Shown here piece after piece: positions 17,576 to 25,872 of a stretch of DNA of 64,000 bases; the first letter of the stretch is position 1, and each line of letters begins with the position of its first letter. The notes under the pieces are model-generated. The model ran no database searches, had not been told where the DNA came from, and saw only the letters and a program-made list of their open reading frames with translations. The stretch is taken from the NCBI GenBank assembly GCA_029257335.1, contig JARIBV010000082.1:1-64000 (forward strand), in the 5' to 3' direction. Made by a program: the position numbers and the translations under genes. This stretch comes from Faecousia sp. GTDB taxonomy: Bacteria > Bacillota > Clostridia > Oscillospirales > Oscillospiraceae.

Positions 17576-17668
17576 GTTTCATCATCCTTTCTGTTTGGGA
17601 ACGGGAATTCCACCGCTGCGGGAAGCAGGCGGTACATCCACGGACAACATGTAACTGCTGTTGTTTTT

Positions 17669-17696
17669 ATTATAACAGATTCAAATGAAAATACAA
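17669..17696 (-). promoter_or_regulatory. Probable promoter of sodA-rbr
   Basis: On the minus strand: TTGTAT (17691-17696), 16-nt spacer, TATAAT (17669-17674). The 90-nt leader that follows shows no clear regulatory structure. The rest of the 17576-17796 interval holds no gene. Confidence 0.6.
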
Positions 17697-17796
17697 TGAT
17701 TTTCTGCCTAATTAAAGTACATATATTTTATAACCATGGATCCTTTTGTCAGCACCTTTAATAAAAGGAAGGTTCGGTGTATGGGAAATGGAAGAA

Positions 17797-17831
17797 AAAG
17801 AAAAACGGTGCAGCCCATAGGGCCGCACCGT
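17797..17831 (-). terminator. Terminator of the ylxM-ffh-rpsP-khpA operon
   Basis: The stem ACGGTGCGGCCC pairs with GGGCTGCACCGT (one mismatch) around TATG, followed on the minus strand by TTTTCTTTTTC. It lies about 48 nt behind khpA. Confidence 0.9.
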
Positions 17832-17878
17832 ATCCTACTGCCGGTTTTCTCCGGCCCATGGGGCCGGAAGACAGCATT

Positions 17879-18109
17879 TTAATCGACAATATCCACCGTG
17901 ACCCTCTGGCCGTTGCGCTGGGCAACAGCTTTCATGATGGTCCGGATTTCCTTCGCGATCCGGCCCTGACGGCCGATGACCTTGCCCATATCCTCAGAAG
18001 CTACATGGAGCTCCAGGATGGTGCCTTCTTCATCCTCAGTCTGGGTAACACGAACTGCATCGGGGTTATCGACAAGGTTCTTTGCTATATACAGCAAAAG
18101 GTCCTTCAT
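17879..18109 (-). CDS. khpA: KhpA, KH-domain RNA-binding protein
   Basis: The 76-aa protein is a single KH domain: MKDLLLYIAKNLVDNPD at the start and the GxxG-type loop VIGRQGRIAKEIR at about residues 43-55. KhpA works as a dimer with KhpB (Jag) and affects cell elongation and RNA metabolism in Firmicutes. The ATG at 18109 is chosen because GGAG lies 8 nt upstream; a GTG at 18118 overlaps that site. Gene order rpsP-khpA is typical; rimM and trmD, which often follow, are absent here. Confidence 0.93.
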   Translation of the reverse strand: MKDLLLYIAKNLVDNPDAVRVTQTEDEEGTILELHVASEDMGKVIGRQGRIAKEIRTIMKAVAQRNGQRVTVDIVD

Positions 18110-18130
18110 GACGAACACTCCTTCAGGAAA

Positions 18131-18370
18131 TTACAGTACGCCAGCCTTCTTGAGCAGGCCGCGGACGGTATCGGTGGGCTGAGCGCCGTTCTTGATCCAA
18201 GTCTTAGCCTTCTCGCAGTCCACATTGACAACGGCGGGCTGGGTCAGGGGGTTGTAGGTGCCGATTTCCTCGATGCAACGGCCGTCGCGGGGGGAACGGG
18301 CATCAGCAACAACAATACGGTAGAAAGGAGCCTTCTTTGCACCCATTCTTCTCAGTCTGATCTTAACCAT
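18131..18370 (-). CDS. rpsP: 30S ribosomal protein S16
   Basis: The 79-aa ribosomal protein starts [23 protein letters not shown], the invariant family opening, and contains [15 protein letters not shown]. It binds 16S rRNA during 30S assembly. The length is complete for the short Firmicutes form. It is preceded by AGGTGAAA-type RBS and followed after 21 nt by khpA. Confidence 0.97.
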   Translation of the reverse strand: MVKIRLRRMGAKKAPFYRIVVADARSPRDGRCIEEIGTYNPLTQPAVVNVDCEKAKTWIKNGAQPTDTVRGLLKKAGVL

Positions 18371-18442
18371 GGGGTTTCACCTCCAAATATAATATAAAAA
18401 ATTTATATCGTAAAGCCTAGATAGGGGCTTGTTACGAACGAA

Positions 18443-19792
18443 TTACATGCCGGGGAATCCGCCCATGCCTTTCAGGCGGCCCAGACGCTTCATCTTTTTG
18501 CCGGCACCGGGGCCGGAGAACTGCTTTACCATGGCCCGCATGGACTCAAACTGCTTCAAAAGGCGGTTGACATCCTGAATCTGGACACCGGCACCTTTGG
18601 CAATTCGCTGGCGGCGGCTGGAATTGATGAGCGAGGGGTTGTCCCGCTCTTTGGGAGTCATGGACAGGATGATAGCCTCGGTTCTGGTCATGGCCTTTTC
18701 GTCCACTTTCAGGTCCTTCATATTGCCCGCCCCGGGGAGCTGGGCCAGAAGCTCCTGCATGGAACCCATGGATTTGAGCTGCACCAGCTGGTCGTAGAAA
18801 TCCTGAAGCGTGAACTTGTTGGATTTTAGCCGTTCCTCCAGCTCGGCGGCCTTCTTGGCGTCAAAAGCTTTCTCTGCCTTTTCAATGAGGCTCAGAACAT
18901 CGCCCATGCCCAGAATACGGGAGGCCATGCGGTCGGGGTGGAAGGCCTCAATATCGCTGAGTTTTTCACCCATGCCCACAAATTTAATGGGCTTTCCTGT
19001 GGTGGCCCGGACAGACAGGGCTGCACCGCCTCTGGCATCGCCGTCCAGCTTGGTCAGCATGACAGAGTCGATATTGAGCCACTCATTAAAGCTTTGGGCG
19101 GCATTCACAGCGTCCTGACCGGTCATGGCATCCACCACCAGCATGATTTCCTGGGGATTTACGGCGGCTTTGACGGCCTTCAGCTCTTCCATCAGCTTTT
19201 CGTCCACATGGAGACGACCGGCAGTATCCAGAAAAACCATGTCGTTGCCGTGGCGGATGGCGTGCTGCACAGCGGCCTTGGCAATGTCCACGGGATTGGT
19301 CTGGCCCATCTGGAACACGGGCAGGTCCAGCTTTTCGCCGCAGACCTCCAGCTGACGGATGGCCGCAGGACGATAGATATCGCAGGCGACCAGCAGAGGA
19401 TTTTTTCCCTGCTTTTTCATGAGGCCTGCCAGCTTGGAGCCGTTGGTGGTTTTACCGGCACCTTGCAGACCCACCAGCATTACAACCGTAGGGCCCTTAG
19501 GATTGATGGTAATATGTTGTGTTTCACTGCCCATAAGACGGGTCAGCTCTTCATTGACGATCTTCACGATCATCTGGGCGGGAGTCAAAGACTCCAGGAC
19601 ATCCACGCCGATACAGCGTTCCGTCACGGATTTGGTGAAATCCTTAACAACCTTGTAGCTGACGTCTGCTTCCAAAAGAGCAAGACGGATTTCACGCATG
19701 GCCTCCTTCACATCAGCCTCTTTGAGGCGGCCTTTGCCGCGGAGCTTTTTGAAGGTGGCGGATAATTTTTCAGTTAAGCCTTCAAACGCCAT
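18443..19792 (-). CDS. ffh: Signal recognition particle protein Ffh
   Basis: The 449-aa GTPase binds 4.5S/SRP RNA and signal sequences and delivers ribosomes to FtsY. Domains in order: N domain (1-90), G domain with GLQGAGKTT (about 107-115), DTAGRLHVDE (about 190-199) and TKLDGDARGG (about 248-257), and a methionine-rich M domain from about 325 with the RNA-binding IAKGAGV segment and a basic tail GKKMKRLGRLKGMGGFPGM. It is cotranscribed with ylxM upstream (3-nt gap) and rpsP downstream. Confidence 0.97.
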   Translation of the reverse strand: MAFEGLTEKLSATFKKLRGKGRLKEADVKEAMREIRLALLEADVSYKVVKDFTKSVTERCIGVDVLESLTPAQMIVKIVNEELTRLMGSETQHITINPKGPTVVMLVGLQGAGKTTNGSKLAGLMKKQGKNPLLVACDIYRPAAIRQLEVCGEKLDLPVFQMGQTNPVDIAKAAVQHAIRHGNDMVFLDTAGRLHVDEKLMEELKAVKAAVNPQEIMLVVDAMTGQDAVNAAQSFNEWLNIDSVMLTKLDGDARGGAALSVRATTGKPIKFVGMGEKLSDIEAFHPDRMASRILGMGDVLSLIEKAEKAFDAKKAAELEERLKSNKFTLQDFYDQLVQLKSMGSMQELLAQLPGAGNMKDLKVDEKAMTRTEAIILSMTPKERDNPSLINSSRRQRIAKGAGVQIQDVNRLLKQFESMRAMVKQFSGPGAGKKMKRLGRLKGMGGFPGM

Positions 19793-19795
19793 TGC

Positions 19796-20146
19796 TTACT
19801 CCTTCATGGTGTCGGCAGCTTCCAGAATCTCCTGGGCCAGTGCTTTGGCCAGGGGGTCCGGATGCTCCAATAGCTTCCTGGCTGCCAGCCGAATCCGATT
19901 CATGGCCTGGCGGCACTGAGTATCCCGGGCGGCAGCTCCGGTTTTGGCCTCCATGGTTCTCAGGGCGGCCTCTGCCCGGCTCAGAGAGTCGTGCACTCCC
20001 TGACGGCTGATCCCGGCTTCCTGAGCGATTTCGCTCAGGGACAGGTCTTGATTGTAGTACAAATCGAAACAGGTCCGCTGTTTCTCGGTCAGCAGATCCC
20101 CGTAGTAATCAAAGAGCAGGGACAGGCCCAATTCTTCCAGTTTCAT
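19796..20146 (-). CDS. ylxM: YlxM-type HTH protein of the SRP operon
   Basis: The 116-aa protein is a sigma-70-region-4-like helix-turn-helix protein (LSLSEIAQEAGISRQGVHDSLSRAE, given here as its core LSEIAQEAGISRQGV, about residues 38-52). It belongs to the UPF0122/YlxM family that is coupled to ffh in Firmicutes and is thought to modulate SRP. The opening LLFDYYGDLLTEKQ is characteristic. It is the first gene of the operon, and ffh starts 3 nt behind its stop. Confidence 0.93.
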   Translation of the reverse strand: MKLEELGLSLLFDYYGDLLTEKQRTCFDLYYNQDLSLSEIAQEAGISRQGVHDSLSRAEAALRTMEAKTGAAARDTQCRQAMNRIRLAARKLLEHPDPLAKALAQEILEAADTMKE

Positions 20147-20190
20147 GGGCTTCCTCCTTGTATCAAGGCAATTCCCTTGACAGCCTCACC

Positions 20191-20219
20191 AGTATACACG
20201 ATTTTTTCTCGGTTGTCAA
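20191..20219 (-). promoter_or_regulatory. Promoter of the ylxM-ffh-rpsP-khpA operon
   Basis: On the minus strand: TTGACA (20214-20219), 17-nt spacer, TATACT (20191-20196). It is close to consensus, as expected for an SRP/ribosomal operon. The leader contains a small CAAGG...CCTTG stem just upstream of the ylxM ribosome site. Confidence 0.88.
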
Positions 20220-20300
20220 GTAAAAAACCTTGCCACCTTTTGTTTTTTCGGAAATCAGTAACGAAAAGCTGTTTGGCAGTTTTTGTATAACAGGGAAAAA

Positions 20301-21251
20301 TCAGGGCAGATCGATTACCTTTCCGTCGTAAGCTTCCGAAGAAGATCTCTTCATAACATTAAATGCGCCAAGCAGACCGAAGAGCAGACCAAGGCCGAGA
20401 TTGGTCAAAATGTCAGCACGATAAAGGGGATCAGTCTGCATTAGAGAAAACAGAAGTCTGGGCATATACAAGAAATATTGCAGCGATGCATAGGGAGCGC
20501 CTCTGATTACCCTCGCCAGAATATGTGTCTCTGACAGGAAAGTACCCAGTACAACGGCCAGCACAACAGCGATGCCAATGATGAAAGGTTTGGCCTTGCC
20601 GGGCTTTCCTTTTAACAGGGTATAGCCCCGTTCTGCCAGATATCCTACTAAAAGACCTACAGCAACGGCAATATAACCGATATGCAATACCAGCGCCCAC
20701 ACAATGGCACCCAGCAAAGCGCCCAGCAGAGCACCCACAACACCGGCGCCATAGGATTTTGGGGATTGCAGATTGCAGGCTTCTGCTTCGGCTTCCATAC
20801 GACGCCTGATTCTGTCACCACAGCTCTGGTGGACATAATAGGCAGAGCCATTGGCCAGTTTCCAGCAGCCGCTGGACAGATCGCAGCCGCATTCCGGGCA
20901 TGTGTTTGTTTTTGTGGCGCTGAAATGATCCAGAAGAGGAAAGAACCACGCAATGAAGGCGGTAAATCCTTTCATGGATCCCATGGTATTACGGAAGGTG
21001 ATGACAATGTGTTTGGGGGTAAAATCCACCTTCTGAATCAGATATTCTGCTGTTCTATTGCTGTCTTGCAGAAGATTTTGCAGGGATTCCAGGCACTGTG
21101 GATCGGAAACGGTGGTTATAATATCGATGCGTCTATAGTTGTTCCCTTCCGAAAGGGTCACGGCGTAGCCCCGGATCTGGCCGTAGGCAATGCCATGATT
21201 CACTTGCAGCCCGTGAGAGGATGCAACCTTTTTTAAGTTTGAACTAATCAT
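20301..21251 (-). CDS. Membrane protein with zinc ribbon, unknown function
   Basis: The 316-aa protein has a soluble N-terminal part (1-110), a possible zinc site CPECGCDLSSGC near residue 120 with a later HQSCGDRI, then four or so hydrophobic segments between about 170 and 300 (one begins VVGALLGALLGAIVWALV). The C-terminal segment ends in a short charged tail. I do not recognise a family; the layout resembles zinc-ribbon membrane proteins of unknown role in Clostridia. AAGGA lies 6 nt before the chosen ATG at 21251. It is a single gene. Confidence 0.7.
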   Translation of the reverse strand: MISSNLKKVASSHGLQVNHGIAYGQIRGYAVTLSEGNNYRRIDIITTVSDPQCLESLQNLLQDSNRTAEYLIQKVDFTPKHIVITFRNTMGSMKGFTAFIAWFFPLLDHFSATKTNTCPECGCDLSSGCWKLANGSAYYVHQSCGDRIRRRMEAEAEACNLQSPKSYGAGVVGALLGALLGAIVWALVLHIGYIAVAVGLLVGYLAERGYTLLKGKPGKAKPFIIGIAVVLAVVLGTFLSETHILARVIRGAPYASLQYFLYMPRLLFSLMQTDPLYRADILTNLGLGLLFGLLGAFNVMKRSSSEAYDGKVIDLP

Positions 21252-21349
21252 AATCATTCCTTCTCTCTATTTTAACTAACTAGTGAGACAGGTGAAGTAT
21301 ATCAAATTATAGTTTTAGATGCAATGTGTTGGCGGGTGATATTATGCAC

Positions 21350-21382
21350 AAAAAAAGGCTGTTCTGCTTGTGCAGAACAGCC
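21350..21382 (-). terminator. Terminator of the SpoIIQ-like gene
   Basis: The perfect 11-bp stem GGCTGTTCTGC pairs with GCAGAACAGCC around a 4-nt loop and is followed by seven T on the minus strand. It lies about 70 nt behind the stop codon. Confidence 0.92.
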
Positions 21383-21450
21383 AACGCATCGGGCACGATG
21401 CCGGGGCAACCCCCGAAAAGAGGAAGAACATGAAACTGTGGAGGAAAGAA

Positions 21451-22143
21451 TTATTCCAGGAATTGTTCCGGATCTACCGGCTTGTCGTTGCAGGTGACAC
21501 TGAAATGGACATGAGGGTCCAGCGCCTTTTCACACAGGGCAGTGGTGCCCACGACCCCGATGGTATCGCCGCACTTCACGCTGTCACCGGCCTTCACAGA
21601 CGGATCTTCTGCCAGACTGGCATAAGTGGTGAGGTATCCGCCCACATGGCGGATGACCACGGTGGTACCCATAAGATCGTCATTGTAGACGGTGTAGACC
21701 TGGCCGTCAGCGGCGGCCCTGACCTGGGTTCCGGCGGCTGCCGCAAGGTCAACACCATTGTGGACCCGCCAGTCTTTGGTGGTTTCGTTGAAGGTGAGCT
21801 TGTCCATGGCATATGCCGCCACGGCTTCGCCCTCTACAGGCCACATGGTTTTTTGTGGCTTTTCAGGCTCTGTAGGAGTTGTAGAGGGAGTGGTTTCCTT
21901 TTGGGGGATGGTAGGACCGGTGCCGATGGCGGGAACCATGGGGTCCCCGTCCCTGGACAGCCCCGCAGGGGTGGTGGCCACGGTTGCAATGGTGGTTTCC
22001 TCCGTGGCAGGGGATTTGTTGGAAGAGCGGTAGTATACATAGCCGGAGATCCCGATGGCACAGGCACACAGGATCAGGGCTATGTAGTAGCCCTTGGCCT
22101 TGAGTCCCTGCCAGAGACTCTTGTTTTCCTTGTCGTTGTTCAT
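21451..22143 (-). CDS. spoIIQ: SpoIIQ-like membrane-anchored M23 peptidase
   Basis: The 230-aa protein has one N-terminal membrane anchor (about residues 17-40), a Thr/Pro-rich linker (about 48-98), and an M23/LytM domain. The segment AYAMDKLTFNETTKDWRVHNGVD closely follows clostridial SpoIIQ proteins, which make the forespore-side half of the engulfment channel with SpoIIIAH. The zinc ligands look intact (His and Asp of HNGVD, and HVHF near residue 211), unlike B. subtilis SpoIIQ, so this copy may be an active endopeptidase. RBS GGAGGTG lies upstream. Assignment to SpoIIQ rests on sequence similarity only. Confidence 0.8.
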   Translation of the reverse strand: MNNDKENKSLWQGLKAKGYYIALILCACAIGISGYVYYRSSNKSPATEETTIATVATTPAGLSRDGDPMVPAIGTGPTIPQKETTPSTTPTEPEKPQKTMWPVEGEAVAAYAMDKLTFNETTKDWRVHNGVDLAAAAGTQVRAAADGQVYTVYNDDLMGTTVVIRHVGGYLTTYASLAEDPSVKAGDSVKCGDTIGVVGTTALCEKALDPHVHFSVTCNDKPVDPEQFLE

Positions 22144-22284
22144 TTGTTAAGCACCTCCGAACATCAGTATGCCCCGTATTTGTGGGAAATAAACCCAATG
22201 TTTATGATATTTTCCATCTTGCGGGAAGGAAAGGTTTGCGGTAAGATAGAGAAAATGTATCATAGAGAGTTGAGGAATTGCATT

Positions 22285-23046
22285 ATGCTGTTTGACACCC
22301 ACGCCCATCTGGACGACAGCCGGTTCGATGAAGACCGGCAATCGCTATTGAAAAGACTGCCGGAGCAGGGGATCGGCCTGCTGATGAATCCGGGCTGCGA
22401 CCTTCGCTCCTCCCAGGCGGCCTGTCGGCTGGCAGAGGAACATGACTGGATCTATGCCGCAGTAGGCTCTCATCCCGACGCAGCGGATGACATTGGAGAT
22501 GAGGTGCTGGAAGCCTACAGGCGGATGGCCCGGGAAAATCCCAAGGTGAAGGCCGTGGGAGAGATCGGTCTGGATTATCACTATGAAGATGTTCCCAGAG
22601 AGCAGCAGATGGTGTGCTTTCGCAAGCAGATGGAGCTGGCCCGGGAGCTGGATCTGCCCGTCATCATCCATGAACGGGAGGCCCACGAGGATGCTCTGGC
22701 AATTCTTAAGGAGTTTCCCCAGGTAACAGGGGTGTTTCACTGCTATTCCGGTTCCGCGGAAATGGCAAAATATCTGGTTTCTAAAGGCTGGTATATGGGA
22801 TTTACCGGAGTGATTACCTTTAAAAATGCCAGAAAACTGGTGGAAACTGCCATGACCATTCCCATGGATCGAATGGTGATCGAGACCGACTGCCCCTATA
22901 TGGCGCCGGAGCCATACAGAGGCCGCCGCAATGACCCCGGCTACATTTACCGCATGGCGGAGAAGCTGGCCGAGCTTCGGGGCGTTTCCCCTGAACGGAT
23001 GCAGGAAATCACCATGGAAAACGGCAAACGGCTGTACAGAATCTAA
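22285..23046 (+). CDS. tatD: TatD-family metal-dependent hydrolase (DNase)
   Basis: The 253-aa TIM-barrel hydrolase has the TatD markers: DTHAHLDD at the start (metal His pair), GSHPDAA (about 63-69), AVGEIGLDYHYE (about 91-102, metal Glu), the central IIHEREA (about 127-133), FHCYSG (about 151-156) and IETDCPYMAPEP (about 199-210). Family members are 3'-5' exonucleases or D-aminoacyl-tRNA-related deacylases. The start at 22285 has GAGG 9 nt upstream and gives the usual length. The rlmD-like gene follows after 9 nt, so the two form an operon. Confidence 0.93.
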   Translation: MLFDTHAHLDDSRFDEDRQSLLKRLPEQGIGLLMNPGCDLRSSQAACRLAEEHDWIYAAVGSHPDAADDIGDEVLEAYRRMARENPKVKAVGEIGLDYHYEDVPREQQMVCFRKQMELARELDLPVIIHEREAHEDALAILKEFPQVTGVFHCYSGSAEMAKYLVSKGWYMGFTGVITFKNARKLVETAMTIPMDRMVIETDCPYMAPEPYRGRRNDPGYIYRMAEKLAELRGVSPERMQEITMENGKRLYRI

Positions 23047-23055
23047 GGAGGCGCT

Positions 23056-24420
23056 ATGCTCAACAAAAATCAGGTTTATACCGCAACGATCACGGACTAT
23101 ACCGCCCAGGGCCAGGGTGTGGCCCATGTGGAAGGGTGCGCCGTGTTTATTCCCAATGCAATTTATGGTGAGATCTGTGAAATCCGGCTCACTAAGGTGG
23201 CCAAGACCTGGGCCGCCGGAAAAATTGAAAAGATTCTACAGGTGTCTCCTCACCGGGTCAATCGGGACTGCCCTCTGGGCAAGCGCTGCGGCGGCTGTGC
23301 CTTTCAGCATATGGACTACGAAGAGGAATGCCGACTGAAATCGGAGCGGGTTCGGGGAGCACTGAACCGAATCGGCGGGCAGAATTTGGAGCAGGTTCCT
23401 ATCCTGCCTGCTCCGTCTGCTACCTGCTATCGGAATAAGGCCCAGTATGCCCTGGGTATGCACAAAACCAAGGCAGTGGCAGGCTTTTATCAGGAGGGAA
23501 GCCACGATTTGGTGGTCGGTGACCGCTGCCTGATTCTTCCGAAGGAAATGGATCTGGTTCGGGATGCGGTGACGGATTACATGAACCAGTACCGGGTCAG
23601 CGCCTACAATGAGCAGACCCATAAAGGACTGGTTCGTCATATTTATGTGAGAAAAGGCTGGATTTCCGGGCAGATCCTGGTGTGTCTGGTGATCAATGGC
23701 GACCGTCTTGCCAAACCTCAGCCTCTCATTGAACGCCTGGAAAAGATCCCGGGATTTGCCACACTGGTTCTGTCGGTAAATAAAAAGCCCGGCAATTCCA
23801 TTTTAGGCGATGCCTTTCACACGCTCTATGGCCCGGGCTGGATCGAAGACACGCTGTGCGGCATGACCTTCCGGCTGTCGCCCCGGTCTTTTTATCAGGT
23901 GAACCATCCCCAGGCGGAAAAACTCTATGAAATGGCCATCAGCCAGGCAGACATTCAGAAAACCGACACGGTGCTGGACTTGTACTGCGGCGTGGGCACC
24001 ATCACTTTGGCAATGGCCAAAGCAGCGGGAAAAGTCATGGGGGTAGAGCTGGAGCCCCAGGCTGTGGAGGATGCCAGAGACAACGCCGTGCGAAACGGTG
24101 CAGACAATGTGGAATTTTTCTGCGGCGATGCAGGAACCGCAGCACTGGAGCTCCAGGCCAGAGGCCTCACCCCGGATGTAGTAGTGGTAGACCCGCCCAG
24201 AAAGGGCCTGAGTCAGGATGTCATAGAGGCTGTGGATAAAATGAACCCCAGAAAGCTGGTCTATGTGTCCTGTGACCCTGCCACCCTGGCCCGGGATGTG
24301 GCCCTGCTCCAGAAGAAGGGCTTCGCTTTGCGTACGGTGCAGGCCGCAGACCTCTTCCCCAGAACCGCCCATGTGGAAACCGTGGCCCTTTTAAGCAGAA
24401 CAGAAAATTTGGATTTTTAG
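23056..24420 (+). CDS. rlmD: 23S rRNA (uracil-C5)-methyltransferase, RlmD/RlmCD type
   Basis: The 454-aa enzyme methylates uracil C5 in 23S rRNA with SAM. It has an N-terminal TRAM RNA-binding domain (about 1-60), a 4Fe-4S cluster site (CPLGKRCGGC, about 76-85, with a later Cys), the SAM motif VLDLYCGVGT (about 306-315), VVVDPPRKGL (about 376-385), and the catalytic Cys in YVSCDPATLARD (about 404-415). The target uridine (747, 1939 or both) cannot be deduced; Firmicutes often have the dual-site RlmCD. Confidence 0.92.
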   Translation: MLNKNQVYTATITDYTAQGQGVAHVEGCAVFIPNAIYGEICEIRLTKVAKTWAAGKIEKILQVSPHRVNRDCPLGKRCGGCAFQHMDYEEECRLKSERVRGALNRIGGQNLEQVPILPAPSATCYRNKAQYALGMHKTKAVAGFYQEGSHDLVVGDRCLILPKEMDLVRDAVTDYMNQYRVSAYNEQTHKGLVRHIYVRKGWISGQILVCLVINGDRLAKPQPLIERLEKIPGFATLVLSVNKKPGNSILGDAFHTLYGPGWIEDTLCGMTFRLSPRSFYQVNHPQAEKLYEMAISQADIQKTDTVLDLYCGVGTITLAMAKAAGKVMGVELEPQAVEDARDNAVRNGADNVEFFCGDAGTAALELQARGLTPDVVVVDPPRKGLSQDVIEAVDKMNPRKLVYVSCDPATLARDVALLQKKGFALRTVQAADLFPRTAHVETVALLSRTENLDF

Positions 24421-24430
24421 GGAAAAGTAA

Positions 24431-24459
24431 TTTACAAAAGGCCGTTGACAGGGTATAAT
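24431..24459 (+). promoter_or_regulatory. Promoter of the fluoride-riboswitch transcript
   Basis: TTTACA (24431-24436), 17-nt spacer, TATAAT (24454-24459). Transcription would start near 24466, that is, at the first base of the riboswitch aptamer. Confidence 0.85.
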
Positions 24460-24466
24460 GGCTTTC

Positions 24467-24557
24467 GGGAATGAAGTTCTCCCCCGGGAAACCGAAACCG
24501 CTTAGTAAGCTGATGACTTCTGTGATTTGATTGTCGCAGAAAGCATCAGCTTTTTTG
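24467..24557 (+). promoter_or_regulatory. Fluoride riboswitch (crcB motif) with terminator
   Basis: The aptamer matches the known class. GGGAATGAAG begins it; GGGA (24467-24470) can form the pseudoknot with TCCC (24480-24483); GAAGTT (24473-24478) pairs with GACTTC (24515-24520) as P1; the GCTTA/TAAGC hairpin (24500-24510) precedes the conserved GCTGATGAC. An optional hairpin CGG-GAAA-CCG is inserted at 24485-24494. The expression platform is a terminator whose stem AAGCTGATG (24507-24515) pairs with CATCAGCTT (24544-24552) before six T. That stem reuses aptamer bases, so fluoride binding should prevent termination and switch the antiporter on. Confidence 0.93.
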
Positions 24558-24577
24558 CGCCTGAAGGAGAGAAAATT

Positions 24578-25813
24578 ATGTTAACATCACTGGCATTGAT
24601 TTTTCTGGTGGGTCTTGCCATGGCGGCGATCTGCCAAAGGCTGAAGCTGCCGCGCATCATCGGGATGCTGGCAACCGGCATTGTTCTGGGACCCTGTGTT
24701 CTGGATGTTCTGGACCCCTCCATTTTATCCATTTCTGCGGAATTGCGCCGGATGGCTTTAATCATCATCCTGCTGAAAGCAGGTCTTTCTTTGAATCTGT
24801 CCGATCTGAAAAAAGTGGGGCGGCCTGCTGTCATGATGTCGTGTATTCCGGCCTGCTTCGAGATTCTGGCGTTTTCCCTGCTGGCTCCATCCATTCTGGG
24901 CATTTCCGGAATGGATGCTGCGGTTATGGGTGCGGTCCTTGGAGCGGTGTCTCCCGCAGTTGTGGTTCCCAGAATGGTGCAGCTCATGGACACCAGATAC
25001 GGCACAGAGAAAAGTATTCCCCAGATGATTATGGCGGCGGCCTCCTGCGATGACATTTTTGTCATTGTTCTGTTCTCAACCTTTGTAGGAATGGCGCAGG
25101 GTGAAAGCGCCCGTTTTATGGAGTTTGCCAAGATTCCCACTTCAATCGTTCTGGGTATTGCGCTGGGGGCAGCGGCAGGATCTTTTCTGAGCCTGTTCTT
25201 TGAAAGGGCGTATACACATAGACGCTGCATTCGCAACAGTATGAAGGTGGTGATTGTATTGGGAGTTTCCTTCCTGCTCATGGCTATAGAAGACTGGACC
25301 CAAAATGTGGTTTCCGTGTCCGGCCTGCTGGCAGTGGTCAGCATGGCGTGTGTCATCAAACTGAAAAGTGTTGCATTTGTCTCGAAACGACTTTCTGAAA
25401 AGTTCGGAAAATTGTGGATTGCCACAGAGGTCATACTGTTTGTCCTGGTGGGCGCAGCGGTTGACATTCGATACACCGTCGGTGCGGGAATTGCCGCAGT
25501 TGTGATGATTCTGATTGCTCTGGTGTTTCGGGCCTTCGGTGTATTTCTTTGCCTGCTGGGTACGAAGCTCAACGGGAAAGAACGGCTGTTTTGCGTGATT
25601 GCCTACCTGCCAAAAGCCACGGTACAGGCTGCCATCGGTTCGGTTCCGCTGTCTCTGGGGCTGCCCTGCGGACAGATCGTTCTGTCTGTAGCGGTACTGG
25701 CCATTCTCATAACGGCACCTTTGGGAGCGTTGGGGATGGATTTGACGTATCAAAAACTGCTGGAAAAGGAGCGGGTTTCTGCCGATACGAATGCAAACAG
25801 GGAACAGCATTAA
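24578..25813 (+). CDS. Cation/proton antiporter under fluoride control
   Basis: The 411-aa polytopic protein belongs to the monovalent cation:proton antiporter (CPA) superfamily, with about 12 hydrophobic segments. Recognisable parts are the N-terminal LKLPRIIGMLATGIVLGP, the helix with SPAVVVPRM (about 127-135), and the ion-site motif ASCDDIF (about 156-162), which carries the Asp-Asp of electrogenic antiporters. GAAGGAG lies 8 nt before ATG at 24578. Antiporters of this superfamily are an established gene class behind fluoride riboswitches, probably helping to cope with fluoride-coupled proton or sodium stress. The transported ion is not proven. Confidence 0.87.
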   Translation: MLTSLALIFLVGLAMAAICQRLKLPRIIGMLATGIVLGPCVLDVLDPSILSISAELRRMALIIILLKAGLSLNLSDLKKVGRPAVMMSCIPACFEILAFSLLAPSILGISGMDAAVMGAVLGAVSPAVVVPRMVQLMDTRYGTEKSIPQMIMAAASCDDIFVIVLFSTFVGMAQGESARFMEFAKIPTSIVLGIALGAAAGSFLSLFFERAYTHRRCIRNSMKVVIVLGVSFLLMAIEDWTQNVVSVSGLLAVVSMACVIKLKSVAFVSKRLSEKFGKLWIATEVILFVLVGAAVDIRYTVGAGIAAVVMILIALVFRAFGVFLCLLGTKLNGKERLFCVIAYLPKATVQAAIGSVPLSLGLPCGQIVLSVAVLAILITAPLGALGMDLTYQKLLEKERVSADTNANREQH

Positions 25814-25819
25814 AAAGAT

Positions 25820-25853
25820 AACCGGAGGGTCAGGTGGCCCTCCGGTTGTTTTT
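25820..25853. terminator. Terminator of the antiporter gene (bidirectional)
   Basis: The stem AACCGGAGGG pairs with CCCTCCGGTT, followed by GTTTTT on the + strand and by ATCTTTTT on the minus strand. It can also end the convergent rhodanese transcript. Confidence 0.88.
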
Positions 25854-25872
25854 CTGTAATTTTGCTTTGCAA

